Source of the DNA: Lutraria lutraria
Lineage: Eukaryota; Mollusca; Bivalvia; Venerida; Mactridae
NCBI GenBank assembly: GCA_964023205.1
Contig: OZ026836.1
Location: forward strand, 4,819,493-4,883,492
Reading direction: 5' to 3'
DNA: 64,000 nt
A program made the position numbers and the translations under genes. The notes beneath the pieces were generated by a model. The model made no database searches. It was not told where the DNA came from and worked only from the letters and a program-made list of their open reading frames with translations. Below are positions 1 through 12,900 of this stretch, piece after piece (the stretch's first letter is position 1; every line of letters begins with the position of its first letter).

Positions 1-1104
1 ATGAAAGTATTACCTGTGTTATATAGAAACATTGAAATAGTTTTTATACGATTGAATACTTATATAATGAGCTGCATTAATACCAATTGATATTGAGATG
101 TTTTTAACTTAAAATCATCATCATCAATTTTGTAATGATGACAAAAACATTGACAACAATGTTGATTTCCCTCCAGATGTGGAGCAGTTACCGGCTCCTA
201 GGGGGAGGGGAAGTTAGAATTGGTTATAATACTGTACATAGGTAAACTTGTTAGGTGAATTAGCCCCCGTATATAACTGAAATACATGTATTGTTAAAAA
301 CGGCGTTAAACACAAATACAAAGTTATATTATTTTATTTACATTGCATTTAATTGTTGTGATAAACAAACTACTCATTGTGATGCCTAAAATGGTGCCAG
401 CTTGATTTTAAGAATTAAAAACAGTTTTGATTTATTGTCTTGTGTATTAGATTTGCTAACTCGGTATTTCATCAATATGAATGTTAATGCGTACCTCTGG
501 AAGGCATACACACATGTTGTGTATTCAATGGTTTAAAGTTGAATATTTTGTGTAAAAAAATACTAAAAATCAATGAATCAGATAAAACTAATTATAAAAC
601 AATACGCCTGGTGCAATGCTTTAGAACAGAAGTCACATAAAAGACACACATTGTATTCTGGTGATTACATCGGAAGTTATTGACATGGGCTGTCAAATAT
701 ATTTATGTCATGAAGTGATGATTCATAAATTCAGGCACCGTACGATATAATACAGTTGTCAGCATGGCAAAAGGCAAAACTACGTATTGAACATGAATAC
801 AATGTAGTATGTGACCTATGATAAATTGTTTTGAAGTACATATTTATATAAAATTACACGTTTGTTTAAAGGAAAGGTGACTTGGGAAAAGAAAAATACA
901 TCTAATTAATAATAGTCCAAACATTTTCACGTTTTAAAAGTTGTAACCGTTCGCCAACAGCGCCTGCAGCTCAAGCATTAAAAGCAATGTACGGTGTTCT
1001 GACTGTTTTAGGAATTGAACCTATAACCAGAGGTCTCGCGCTTTAAAAACTGTTTAAACAAGGGGTGCTTTCGGATCCGTTAAATATCTTACATCAAAGT
1101 TAGA
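1..1104. other. Non-coding, AT-rich; no gene seen
   Basis: No convincing exon is seen on either strand. Apart from a SINE-tail-like fragment near 239-322 the stretch is unremarkable AT-rich sequence. It may be intron or flank of the Radil-type gene, whose 5' exons must lie to the left. Confidence 0.5.
239..322 (+). repeat. SINE 3'-tail fragment
   Basis: The segment reads AACTTGTTAGGTGAATTAGC, then an ACTGAAATA block, then ACGGCGTTAAACACAAATAC. This is the same order as the tails of the tRNA-headed SINEs at about 1105, 32110 and 33180. No tRNA-like head is seen immediately upstream, so it looks like a 5'-truncated copy. Confidence 0.6.
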
Positions 1105-1342
1105 CCCGTCTCCGTGATCGCGTGGCTAAGGTCGCTGACTTCAAATCACTGTAACCACTCACTGACAGAGGGTCGTGGTTTCGAGCCCAGCTGTCGACCA
1201 TGTCTCTTTATGTGTGAAAGTATTGACAGTTTCCATAGAAGGATGGGAGTCTAGTACTGGTTCTTATCAGGAACGATTGGTAGGTGAACTGTCCGCCTCA
1301 TATGACTGACTGTTGAGAAGGAGCGTAAAACTCAAACAAACT
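1105..1342 (+). repeat. tRNA-derived SINE copy
   Basis: The head contains GATCGCGTGGCTAAGGTCGC (box-A-like) and, near 1172-1190, GTGGTTTCGAGCCCAG (box-B-like). The body carries the shared block AGGTGAACTGTCCGCCTCAT followed by an ATGACTG block, and the copy ends in an A/C-rich tail (CAAACAAAC). Internal RNA polymerase III promoter boxes plus a common tail are typical of molluscan tRNA-derived SINEs. The copy is diverged and likely inactive. Confidence 0.65.
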
Positions 1343-2587
1343 TCAAATTTCGGTTCTAACTTCCAATCAATCACCAGGGACGTCGTTCATTTGATTGTAC
1401 CGGTGTTTATTAAATATAACCGCAATTACTTTATGTTCATATTTTTCCACGATATTTTCTCACGCTAAGGGTCACTAAGGGAGGTATTATAGGAACACTG
1501 GACCATAAACAGCCAATTATTCTCGATTCTGTAGATTATCATTATGTTTTCTTTTAATTATCTAGATACTTGATAAAGTTCAAAAGTGAATGACTTTCAT
1601 CTATTCATATAAATACAAGCATGATTGATAAATACAAATTTAGACATACATTTAATACATGTAGTTATAAACGGACCCTCTCTTTGTCGCTTTGACCGAT
1701 TGAAATACAATGTACATTGTACATGTAAATACAAAATTAAACTTTGCTTTATTTTGTCATATAAACTCGATCTTTTTTGTTTGTCCGTCGTGAAATAGTA
1801 ATTCTCATAGTACATTTGTATCATGTTGTTACATATTTGTTGATTACAAATACATTTCTAAGTTTATGTTGACCATGCTTACAGATTGAAGATATTTCGG
1901 CGAATATAATGTATCGTAATACAGAAAGATTCCGCCCATTTTCAATGCTTTGTTCAAGCGCTGAAAGTGAAGTAACAAGAACAACAATAATACAAAACGT
2001 TATAGGTAGACGAATTACAAGAAGCATATTGGTTTATGTTTTTTGTATGAAGTTGCTTTTTTCATAAAGGATATTGCATGATTGTATATTTCATTCAATC
2101 CTCCATTAAGGAGAGTATAAACTATTTATATGATATGAGTAATACACATTATAATGACAATCATGAGTATTTGACAAATGAATACATTCATGTATATAGT
2201 TCACAAGCACAAGATTATATCTTACCCTACATCAATCAAATAGAATTAACCATAAATGTTAACGAATTCACCATAAATCTGAGGATTATTATACAAGCAC
2301 ATTGACCTTCAAATAGCCACACAACAACTTATCTAGACAATGCCTTCATGATTTACTTACCTGTCAACTATTAATAGATTCAGTCATCACCATTAGCCAA
2401 TCAAATGGCCAGGATTAGCCAAACTAGTAATATACACTAAACTGTGTACTCACAAACAGCTATAATAAACTAATATAATATACTCATAAGTATAAGTCTA
2501 GAAAATTCGAGCTTATGCGATAAATCAAACAAAGTTTGTGCAAGAATGGTTGAAAACCGCCTTAATACTCATCTAGAACTGCACATT
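1343..2587. other. Non-coding, no feature recognised
   Basis: Only short chance open frames are present, with no splice-flanked coding block and no recognised repeat. Confidence 0.45.
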
Positions 2588-2955
2588 ACTTTTGTATTTG
2601 TATAGCTGTTTTAGTGCAGTATAGTTGTTATACGGCCCATCCAACAGCTATGGTATTTTCAGAGCCGCCCCGGAGAGAGGGGATGCAAGATACAGGAGAA
2701 ACGAGCATTAATATCAATAATCTTATTTCAAATAGTTTTTCACAGTTCTTTGTCACACTTGGTATAAAGCACCGAATGGCGCCTCATCCGTTTTCCTGTG
2801 AGTCTCACAATACAGTACTGGGCTCCGGGTAGCGGGGATGGGGACTAAAAAAGGTGTTCTTTAAATTATTGGAAGGCGGAGTCGAGATTCGAAACCACGA
2901 CATTTCGATTAGTAGTCCAACACCGAAGTCATAAGTCTCGCGCGCTCTATGACAA
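2588..2955 (-). repeat. SINE copy, minus orientation (half of a diverging pair)
   Basis: On the minus strand the head, near 2955-2885, contains a box-B-like GTGGTTTCGAATCTCG, and the body runs leftwards to about 2588. The body matches the body of the plus copy at 3385-3715; conceptual translation of both gives related strings (TAMVFSEPP... and TAMVILGPP..., then LISNSF/LISNSY). Any open frame here is repeat sequence, not a gene. Confidence 0.65.
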
Positions 2956-3384
2956 TTATACATTATATCGATTTTCTTGGACAAACTAAGGCTTACATTT
3001 AATGATGCAGTCTTAATTTTAAAATCAATGACCGTTACCGGAAGTAAGAACTTAAATAGTTGATGCTTTATGATAAATGATGTCGTAAATTAAGACCAAA
3101 TGGATATACATAATAATCTTAAAGACGTTTTCTGCAGTTAGCTACATTTTTCACATAGACATAAAGCAAAATGAAAACTGAACAAATGCATTTTTAAAAA
3201 CTTTGCACGATCGTAGCATTATGATAACAGACGCATTTTAAGCGAAAAAAAAATCGGGGGCAGTTATCTGCCCTTGATTTTTTTGCTTATGATGTGAATG
3301 CTGTTTCATTTGTCTGTGTTGGAAACTGATCACAAATCGAGGATTGATAATGAAAAAAATATCACGGTGAAATTGAATTTAGAG

Positions 3385-3715
3385 GATTGATCGGTGGTGT
3401 AGTGGTAACGCTACTAAACTGGACTACTAAACAAAAGGTCGTGGGTTCGAATATCAGCGCCACCTTTCGAATTTCTCAGGGATGCTTTTTCAGTGTCCCC
3501 ATCCCAAATACCGTACCAAGTAGTGTATCCAGAAGATTACAGGAAAAAGGGTGAGTCGTGTATCGGTGCATTACACCGGGCACGATAAAGAAGAAAGAAT
3601 AACTATTCGAAATAAGAGTAGGGGTACAAATGGTCATTTCTCCTGAATCTTCTCTGCCCTCTTTCTGGGGCGGCCCTAAAATGACCATAGCTGTCGAATG
3701 GACCGTTTAATAACA
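3385..3715 (+). repeat. SINE copy, plus orientation (half of a diverging pair)
   Basis: The tRNA-like head reads GATCGGTGGTGTAGTGGTAA (box A), followed at about 3437-3455 by GTCGTGGGTTCGAATATC (box B). The body is shared, in the opposite orientation, with 2588-2955. The two copies lie head to head with about 430 bp between them. Confidence 0.65.
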
Positions 3716-4808
3716 GTATTAAACATGTAAAACATTAAATTTTGGTGCAAACGTTCCCTTTCAGCATTTACTTTTAGAATGATGCATTATATAGTTGACA
3801 TCCCCGTACTTTAGTTCAATCAAATGTTACCGCGGTTTAAATTGTGTAGCACGTGCTGTCATCACGTGACTTTGGCAAATAATCGTTCTTGTCTTGTCAA
3901 TTGTGTCACTATTATGATGTTCATGTTACCTGCCATAGTGTACCACAATAGCGTGACCAATCGTTCCTTATTGTAACAAATAATTTAGTTTAATTGATTA
4001 GTCGATTGAAGAACAATACGAAACTAAATCTTCAGCGAATAGTTTGAGTTAATAAAGTTGTTTTTGTTCCCAAACGGAACGTCTTTTGTTATCTTCATTA
4101 AGCTAAGCAATAATCGGTACGGTGATTTTATTGTTACATCGATTTAGCATACTTAAGCTTGTTAAGATATCTATCGGATAAATTGTATATCATCAAATAT
4201 TTAGAGGATTCAAAACAATGGCTTTGTATCACGTTACAAATTATAATTAAACGTTTTTCCAGATTTAAACATTTGGTCTGAACTTTATAGAGATGATAAT
4301 CTGTGTACGCTGAGTGCTTACCGTCAAAACTTGACTATCTAAGGAGCTTAAAAATGGAGGCATGAAAACTTAGCTACACAAACAGTGTTTATAATTAAGG
4401 GATCAAGTTATTACAATAAAGATACAATAAATACACAAACGGCACAAATCTAATATTTCTAACTTAACCTTCCCACCTTTTTATTTTCTAATGAAAGATA
4501 AACGCTCTTATTTATGAATTTTAGCAAATTTAGAACTACTGGTATTAAACTAATATGTGAATTATTGTATTCTCAAACTTGTGCGATTTTATTTTTTTCC
4601 ATAAAACATTATGCTTAATCAAAGGCGACGTTGTATGTCATATCTATGTTTTCTATATAATATTAGCATACATAACATTGTATGCGAAATCCTAACCCTT
4701 CATTATGTATAATATTTGGGCGGTGTCTTTTATGTTTAAAAAAAGTCTGTTACAATTGCGGCTATCGAAAACTCAGAGATTGTTCACGTGTTTTGTTTTT
4801 ACTTTCAG
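3716..4808. other. Non-coding, probable intron of the Radil-type gene
   Basis: AT-rich with no exon signal found. It precedes a tentative 38-nt exon at 4809. Confidence 0.4.
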
Positions 4809-4846
4809 GAAACAGCCAAAACTTTATCCGCCAGCCAGTTTTCTTG
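4809..4846 (+). other. Tentative short upstream exon of the Radil-type gene
   Basis: The 38 nt are bounded by a good acceptor (TTTTTACTTTCAG) and a strong donor (G|GTAAGTAGG). If it enters in phase 0 it encodes ETAKTLSASQFS and ends with two bases that complete a codon with the first base of the exon at 6667. The phase fit and splice signals are good, but the peptide is too short to assign to a family. Confidence 0.4.
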
Positions 4847-5201
4847 GTAAGTAGGAAATAAAGTAACATTATTTAATTTGAAGACAAATTTCGAGTCTTG
4901 ATTGCTTTGAAACAATGCTGTTGAGATAAAGTCCCCGATGCTGGACTTTCGATGAAGCTGTTCCTTTTTTTCTGAAAATAATGAAATAAATCATTTTTAC
5001 TTAGAGCTCGATTAAATATTTTCTTCTGCTCATTATGAATGTATTTACATGCATTTGTACCACTGGCTGTTGAAATGAATGCGAATAGCGTACATTGGAT
5101 ATGTCCAAGGTCTTAGTAAATCTGAGACTTTTTTGTATGCAGTGTTATTTTCCACTTTAAAATTATATAACATATCTGTCAGTCAAAATACTTAACGTGT
5201 A

Positions 5202-5380
5202 TACATTAAACCTGTGTTGGTGACCACCTCCGAATAAAGGTCACACTGACTAAATGCCATTCTTTTAAAAACCATCATTGATTATTATTAACAAAATTTC
5301 CTCCGAATAACGGCCATCTGTCTATAAAGACTGTGATTTGTTTTTCCCAAGGGTTGCCTATGTTCACAGGTTTTACTGTA
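5202..5380 (-). mobile_element. MITE-like TIR element, 179 bp, copy 1
   Basis: On the minus strand it starts TACAGTAAAACCTGTG and ends CAACACAGGTTTAATGTA, so the ends are imperfect inverted repeats. It contains CAACCCTTGGGAAA and TATTCGGAGG blocks also present in the element at 14632-14810, which is exactly the same length. No coding capacity; a non-autonomous DNA transposon is likely. Confidence 0.6.
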
Positions 5381-6666
5381 CTAAGTATATTGACAGAGCC
5401 GTCGTTGTATCTTTTTAAAATAAAAATGTTAGACTTCCGTTCTCGTAGACTGATCAATGATATAAAGAAACAGGTTCCTCTTCATATATTTACTCTTTTT
5501 GTGAAAGTAATCTTTGCTTAGCATGTGGTAAGAGAGCTGTATGGTCGTTTGACGTTACAATGCGAATTGGGCTCATTGAAATCAACAAGAATAGCTTCAA
5601 AACGATGTTATGATTTCCAATAAAAATGTTATATTTCGATTAAATGAGCATAAACAGACGAAAGCTTTCAAATGATACTGAGTAATTAAACTTCTTCAAA
5701 TACACACAAAACATTTAATTTAATATTACGGGTATTTACATTTATATTAAACACAGAGTAAAATAACAAATGCAGATTTCTTTTTACGTCTTTTGACTTC
5801 TTTTAAATCCTGCCACATGTTTGCGTGAGTAAATAGAACCGTCTTTTATACTGTTTGTAGAATATATTACAGACCTAATTGAATGATATTTTTCTAATAT
5901 TCAAAAGGTTATAATTGTTTACTTTTCGATAAAGCGAATGAAGCTATGTAACTTTACGACTGAATTTATTGAGGGACAGTATAATATTGTTCGATCTTGG
6001 TCAGATGAATCGTTTAACAGTATTCATTTGCTTTTATGAGAGGTTACAGCATGGTAGAAAATATCTCTCCAAAGGTGAAGTAATATGTTCAATTGTTGTC
6101 TTCGCGTTTATCATTTTTTCAAATCTGTTATTAAGTCCAGTCCTTCGCTTATGGAAACACCGAATGAAATAGGGTGATATCTATAAACTAAGATGTCTCG
6201 ATTTTAGGGTCACCTTCGGGACTAAGGTAAACTGGTCTTAATGCTGAGATATTTAATTATAGGCTAAATGTAGTAGACCGGTCAGAACGTAAGTGACCGT
6301 TGTAACGAGGTTCTCTTAATAGTGAAGTGTTCGCTTAACAAGGCATGACTGTTTTATAAAATTTGACTGTACACATAGTTATATCTTTATAACAGTTTCT
6401 AAATGTATTAGTGTCGTGTTTTATTGACATTTTGTTATTGTTCAGAGACTGAAACATTTTAATAAGGAAACATGGAAATTTAACGGATTTTGGGGATTTT
6501 TCGACTTGTTTAACTTGTTCGGAAATAACTGCAGCAGAAAAAAAGATTAATTGTTACTCAGGGTGTAAAAGTTTAAAACTTGATGCGCCTGTATTTATCT
6601 AAGAAGGGAACGACTTTTTAAACACATCATTGGTTTTACATAGCTTTCGTTCTGATCTGATTTCAG

Positions 6667-9600
6667 CACGCTATTGGACACCTCTGTTCAACCTTCAGAC
6701 AAAGATCGTAATTTGGAGAGACTGTTACTATGGATATCAAACTGTGTCCAGCTACTTCTTTTCCTTAAACACACATTCCAATTATCCGAACTTCCGGTTT
6801 CTCGTCAGGATTCCGGTAGAGGGCGCTCGGAGAAAGTTGTCCGGAAAGACGACAATGCCAAACATGCACTGGGTCAACTGATTACTGGTTTGGAGGAAAT
6901 TGTCATGTTCTGTTTCCAACAATGTGTCTATACTATTACAAAGGTAACGTAAATCTACAAGTTAAAACAAAACTAACATGTATAGTTATAATCACAATCG
7001 GTTAAAACTTAAAACTCAGTTTTGTTAATTGGTTATATGTTTCAGTGCGTGGTGAATTATTGCGAATCATGTGCAGTTATGCTTGAATTTGGCGAAATTC
7101 ATTCATAATTTTATGTCTTATCTAGCGGCTCTGGTACCATTAATTATAATTGTTCGCTAAAGACCCTATGTATATGATATGTTTAGCGGATACTTTACTC
7201 AATTTATTACCCTAGAAGATTAATGAATCTTCAGTTGATTGTATATGGTACTACTCATCTATGTTCCGTTATACTATTAATTACATATGTCAAACTATGA
7301 TGTACAATGTCATCATATGCTTTTTCAAAAATCTTATAATTTGATACCCGCTGAATTAATACATAAATGATATGCATATACCGTGCTTTTTATTATTTAC
7401 TTATATTAGATTTCAGATTGTATTTGTTCAACGATTTTACCAAATGTGTCATTCATTAAGTCGAAATTGACTAAAAAATTTGAAATTTTATGCGAATTTC
7501 ATGCCCGTTTAACTCGTCTTTACAAATTGATTGATTTGTTAAACTTATACCACAACACCGTGGCTGGTACAGTCAATGTTTAATTTATTGATGTTTATTG
7601 TATTACTTTGCACCACAATACAATTCTGAATTACTTTCGTCGAAAAATATGTTGCATTTTATTCCTTTTTAAATGTTGTAAGTTTGAAATACATTAACAT
7701 CACCCGACCTGCGCTTATTTTCCCTGCGACCCTCTGTAATAGGCCCGAGGAACGTTACATAAACTTTCTCACCTTTGTGCTTTTTCTCTTATTATACCCC
7801 CGCAAACGAAGTTTTAGCGGGTATAATGGAGTCACTCTGTCGTTGGTCGGTCGGTCGGTCCGTCGGTCCGTCCGTCCGCATACAAGTTTGTGGAGCAAAC
7901 TACTTCCACATTCTTTACGCGATTGCTATGAAACTTGAAATATGTTATCACGATGTAGTGTAGATGTGTAAGACACAGATTTCATGCCCAGCGATTCACT
8001 CATAGCAGAGTTACGTCCCCTTGAACATAGCCGTATATTGTACTATTGTATTCTTAGTGTCAAAGCGGCGGCTGGGTATTAGTCACCTCTGTGACAGCTC
8101 TAGTTTTCAATAGTCAAAAAGAATACCCCTACCTACCAACCAACCATGAGCATATAACCAAAATCAAACATATTTTAGACCTTAGTCATTTTACCACGTC
8201 ATATTTATTTCATTTGTCTTTATTTTGGACAGACTCTCCATCCGGTACTTCCAGCATTACTTGAAGATAATCCATTTAGCGAAACCAATTCTGACAAACT
8301 CTCAATGACGGACGTAGTGCGCATGCTCGAACAGTTAGCGGAAGTTACTCATATTGTAATGCTGCATGAAGGAATTACTCGGCAACTGTTCACTTATCTG
8401 TTTTTCTTCACAAGTACAAGCGTGTTCAACAAACTAATCATGGAAGGTGAGTCTTAAATGTGTTACTTTAAAACATGTTAGCAAAAGTCGTCATGCGCGC
8501 GATGGTCACTTTTTAGCAAATATTCAAATATAAAGTACTAGCTAGTAGAGCAAATAAATCTTGAAATGATGTGGAATGCCACGGGCCATATTTTTTCATG
8601 TGTTTGATGGCCTTTGTTCGTATGTTAGAACATGTGTACAAAACGCATGTACCAGCTAATTAGGAGTACCTGTTGTTATCAGCTATGAAAATTGTTTACT
8701 TGTTTATTTTTTATATTTTTTGTCTAAATTTATATTTTCGTTCATTTGAAGTATATTGAACTCCAATGAGATATTGAAAGCTACTTGAATATACTCAATC
8801 TTTTTTAAACACGTATAAATCATATTTCTTAATCGTTGTGTCTCATATTGAAAAGTATCAACTTAAGATGTAATATATTCCTAATGCAATGTTGTCGTAT
8901 ATTTTCTAGAGTCAGGGATACAGTACTATAACTGGCAATGTGGGGTGAGAGTTCGTGCTAACCTAAGTCAACTTGAAGACTGGGCAACACAAAATGGTCT
9001 TGAGGATGAATTCAGTCAAATGTTTGAACGACTTCTTGCTGTATCTGAGCTTCTAGCCACGTCTAAAAATACTCTAATAAAGGTAGGACAAACTTCTCTA
9101 AAAGCATATCGATTTCGGATTTAAAGTGATGTTTGTTCTAAGACAAGACTTCGGAGAAAAAAAACATATAAAAATGTTCTTTATCAGCATCGTGGCAACG
9201 AATAAAAAACGTAAATACAATGTAATTGGAAGAAAATTGATGGAGATACTTGAATTAGTCAATATTGAGCAAGGTTTGAATCATTTTGCTAATTTAATTT
9301 GGAAGCAGTTTAGAAAACTGAGCTTACTAACATATTCATTAAAACGTCGCCATTGTTTCAGTACCAGTGGCCAATGATGAAGACGCATTTCCAACCATTA
9401 ACACCACGACAGTTGTATCATATATTAACTCATTATCAACTTGGTACAAAACAAGCACCTGTGATGTGGACTCCGTCACGAGATGAGATGGATGAACTCT
9501 CATCTGAAGGTAAACGTTTTGATAAAGCGGGTACATTTTTGCATTTCAAGGGAAGCAACTTGATACATACTTGTTGAAGTTTACTTTAACCCTACAGAGT

Positions 9601-9998
9601 AGCAATAAAACAATGATGACTTTTATATAAATTCTTCAAAACGAATGGTTGATACATTGTATGATCGTAGGTAACATGTTAAACAAGTTCAGCAACTGTA
9701 TGCATCTTCATGCTCTACTTTAAGTTCTATTTAAGACAAACGTACAACCTGATCACTTTCGTAATTTTATGCCAAATGACTGACTGTTGTTCTATGTTTT
9801 GATGACTTTTGATATCGAGGAATTTCTTTGAATCCAAAACGTTGCTACTTACAGATCTTAATCAACTTCCTTTATCAACTCATCCACCATTTGCACTGCC
9901 AGACAACTGTGGAGTGGTTGATTTGATCCGAGCGCCAGAAGATACATCATTCTGGAATCATCTACGACGTCTGAAATCTTTATACGGTACTTCGGAAG
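6667..9998 (+). other. DIL-domain exon block of the Radil-type gene
   Basis: Five exons encode an all-helical DIL domain of roughly 300 residues. The block begins TLLDTSVQPSDKDRNLERLL, passes through GQLITGLEEIVMFCFQQCVY and QYYNWQCGVRVRANLSQLED, and ends with GVVDLIRAPEDTSFWNHLRR. The hydrophobic heptad-like spacing and the LLAVSELLATSK segment are typical of the family. Introns here are 0.3-1.3 kb. Confidence 0.8.
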
Positions 9999-12900
9999 GT
10001 ATGTTTTGTAAGTGATATTTCGCTTTTGACATATGATAATTTAAATAAATGTCAACTTGATTAATGCATAAGAGTTATTTAATATCAGTTAAATCTAGAT
10101 GGGTGTGTTCTTTTTCCTTTTATCTTTCGATCGCTATCAATACGAGGGCTCAGCGCAACACTATCGTAACTTGTTCTTTTTTCAATATGAGTTACAACAC
10201 TCTTGCGTTGAACTGAACCCTCGAATAGTTCAAATAGTTTACATGAACCTATATACTTTTTAAATGTTTTATTTCCATCATTATATTGTTTTGTAGACGA
10301 CAGCGATAGTGGGTTTAGTATTAGTAATACACCACGTGGTTCCGGCACGGACTCAAAACCAGAAATGGCGGACCCATTTTATGATCATGAAAACAAAGAA
10401 ACGTCGAATGAGGTTACACTAAACGGAATGAGGAACTGTCACTCACAATCTGTTTACGAAACTTTACTAAAGAAACAGAGAGCAAAGATTCCATTAAAGA
10501 AAAGCAACACGAATCCATGGACGTGTAAAGTGCCCAGACCAGGAACTGGTGTTTGTAACTGTGGTGAGGCACACATTAATGGTTTGGCCACAGACAATAC
10601 TTTGGCTTCTGATTTAATGAAAGATGAGCATAGAGATCATGTGACATTTTCTGATACTACCAAAGAACTAAAAGACGTGTACGCCAAACCTATCAAACAT
10701 AAGTCAGATATTGGTAAAACTTGTCAAAATGGACAACAAACTTCCTGTCAATTGGCATGTAAAGACAAACAGCCAGGAAAGTTATATGAGAAACGAAAAG
10801 GGGATGTAGCTAATATTTCTGCTAGCACCTTGCCAAAATCAATGCAAATACGACAGAAAAACAAACTGAAACAAATGCAAAACAAACTAAACCAAGCACA
10901 TAGCTTTAGTGTTGAAGATCTACCTCTACGTCTTTTACGGCAACACCCAAGTGCTTCTTTTGAGGAGGCTATTGAGCGCGGATATACGTCGGACACTTTT
11001 CAGGATAATAAAAATAGTTCAATGGAAGCTGATGAAGACATTCATTTACAGCATTATACAGGTTTAAATAAACCTGGTGTACTACGCAATGGAGTTAAAC
11101 GCCATAAATCTCTTTTGAGTGAAAGTGTTAATAGTGATGATGTGTTCTTGGATGAAAATGCTGTTGAGCATTTGTATAAAGATTATATGAATGACCTGAT
11201 AGACCAAAGACATAACAAAGATAAATTAAATGGAAAATTAGTGTCTTCCCTGAAAAAACCTTCCCTTACACTGAAAACACTTCCTCAAAAATTGACTTCA
11301 GTAAGTTTCGAGTCTGTGTCTCGAAGGTCATCTCTAGAACTGACCAAAGACGATTTATTCATCAATGATGTGAATGTCGTCACAAACGAAATCACCACAG
11401 ACAATGAAGTAGATGAGCTACAAGAACCGGAAGTGTGTGAAGCGTTTCCGGGTGAACTCTTCACGGAAGTAAGTGAGAGAACACTTGCTGCAATGAAACG
11501 TCACGGAAGTTCTTTGAATGTGGCTCCACCTTCCGAGAGTAACAGTCCAAGGACTTTTTCATGTAAGCAATAAATATCATACATATTTTGTCAGAGAATA
11601 ATAAGATAGTATGACAACATTATTGTTGTTACTCCTGTCTCTATTTGAGGCATTTCCGGTGCAGATTGTACGATCTCATATTTAAGACTTTACAGGCAAT
11701 AGCTGTTGTTCTTTTTGAAACGTTGGAGGTCGAATTTTAAATGAATCAATATTGCGTGTAATATTTGTAAGCTTAGGTGAATTATGTAATTAACCATTTC
11801 ATTTGAAATTGCAAAGCGTTCTAATACAATAACCTGATAAAAAGTAAATCAAAAATGACATAGCAGTCCCATAGTCAGTTAGGATGTAGTTAAGAAAGGC
11901 TAGTTACGACTATTGTTTGCATGACAGAGGCTTAGTCACAGTACACTATGAGATGATTATCACAACAGACACCACCGTGTCACGTATCCTCTTATAATTT
12001 ATACTAACCTATGTTAGGTCTTTAAAAAATGTTTTTTTACTCCAGACGAACAAGTGTCAGAAGTTCTCGGACCAGACGAGAGGAAAAGAATGTCACCGTG
12101 TCCAATGTTCACTGTATATCTACAGAAGACAGATGTTGGCTTTGGCCTGAGTCTTATTGATGGACTTGTAAGTAGACTTGAACAATAGATTAGGAACACA
12201 TTTCACATGGTTTTATCTGTTTTATATTAATTTTGGAGCGATAATATTTCTTAAACATTGCATTGCAGACTATATATCTATGAGGCATATGTACATTAGA
12301 TTCTGGACCACGTTCATCGCAAAATATTACATACATGCAAATCATATACAGCTTTTATCGACCGTATTGGTTGTGGTCTATAGTTTGTTCGTAGAGAGTG
12401 AAAAAGCTCCAGACCAAAATAAATCCGGAGGACATGTCCCGAGACCCCCTAGAATGTGGCCTACCCACCAACTTAACCAAGCTATGCCCCTATTACTTAC
12501 ATATAACACATACATTCTTCGTCAAATTGTGCTTTCAAATACATGTAGTAGCATGTTTATAGTGATGTATTATGCCGATTAATCTCGTTTACTTGATATT
12601 ATCAACTTCAAACACAGGACAGGAGATGCTATTATTTTCTCTTTCAGCATACAACATTGTGTTTGTCAGGGATTTATATCCGGAAGATACTACCAGACAG
12701 TCCTGCGGCAACCAATGGTTGTTTACAATTAGGAGACAGAATTCTAGCTGTTGATGGAAAGAGTGTAATAGGGGCCAGTTATCAGAGGTATGTTTTAGTA
12801 TTCCTGAGAAAAATATATTTGATTCTTGAAGCCATATGTTGATTTGTAGACTGGTATCTTTCGATTCATTGTTATTATCATAAGATTTTATTTCCGAAGG

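Noticed and set aside
2614..2832. 72-codon open frame as a gene
   Set aside because: It lies inside a SINE; the opposite-strand frame at 3476-3688 is its relative in the inverted SINE copy.
12178..12582. 134-codon open frame as a gene
   Set aside because: It lies in the intron between the first two PDZ exons of the Radil-type gene, has no domain, and is AT-rich chance frame.
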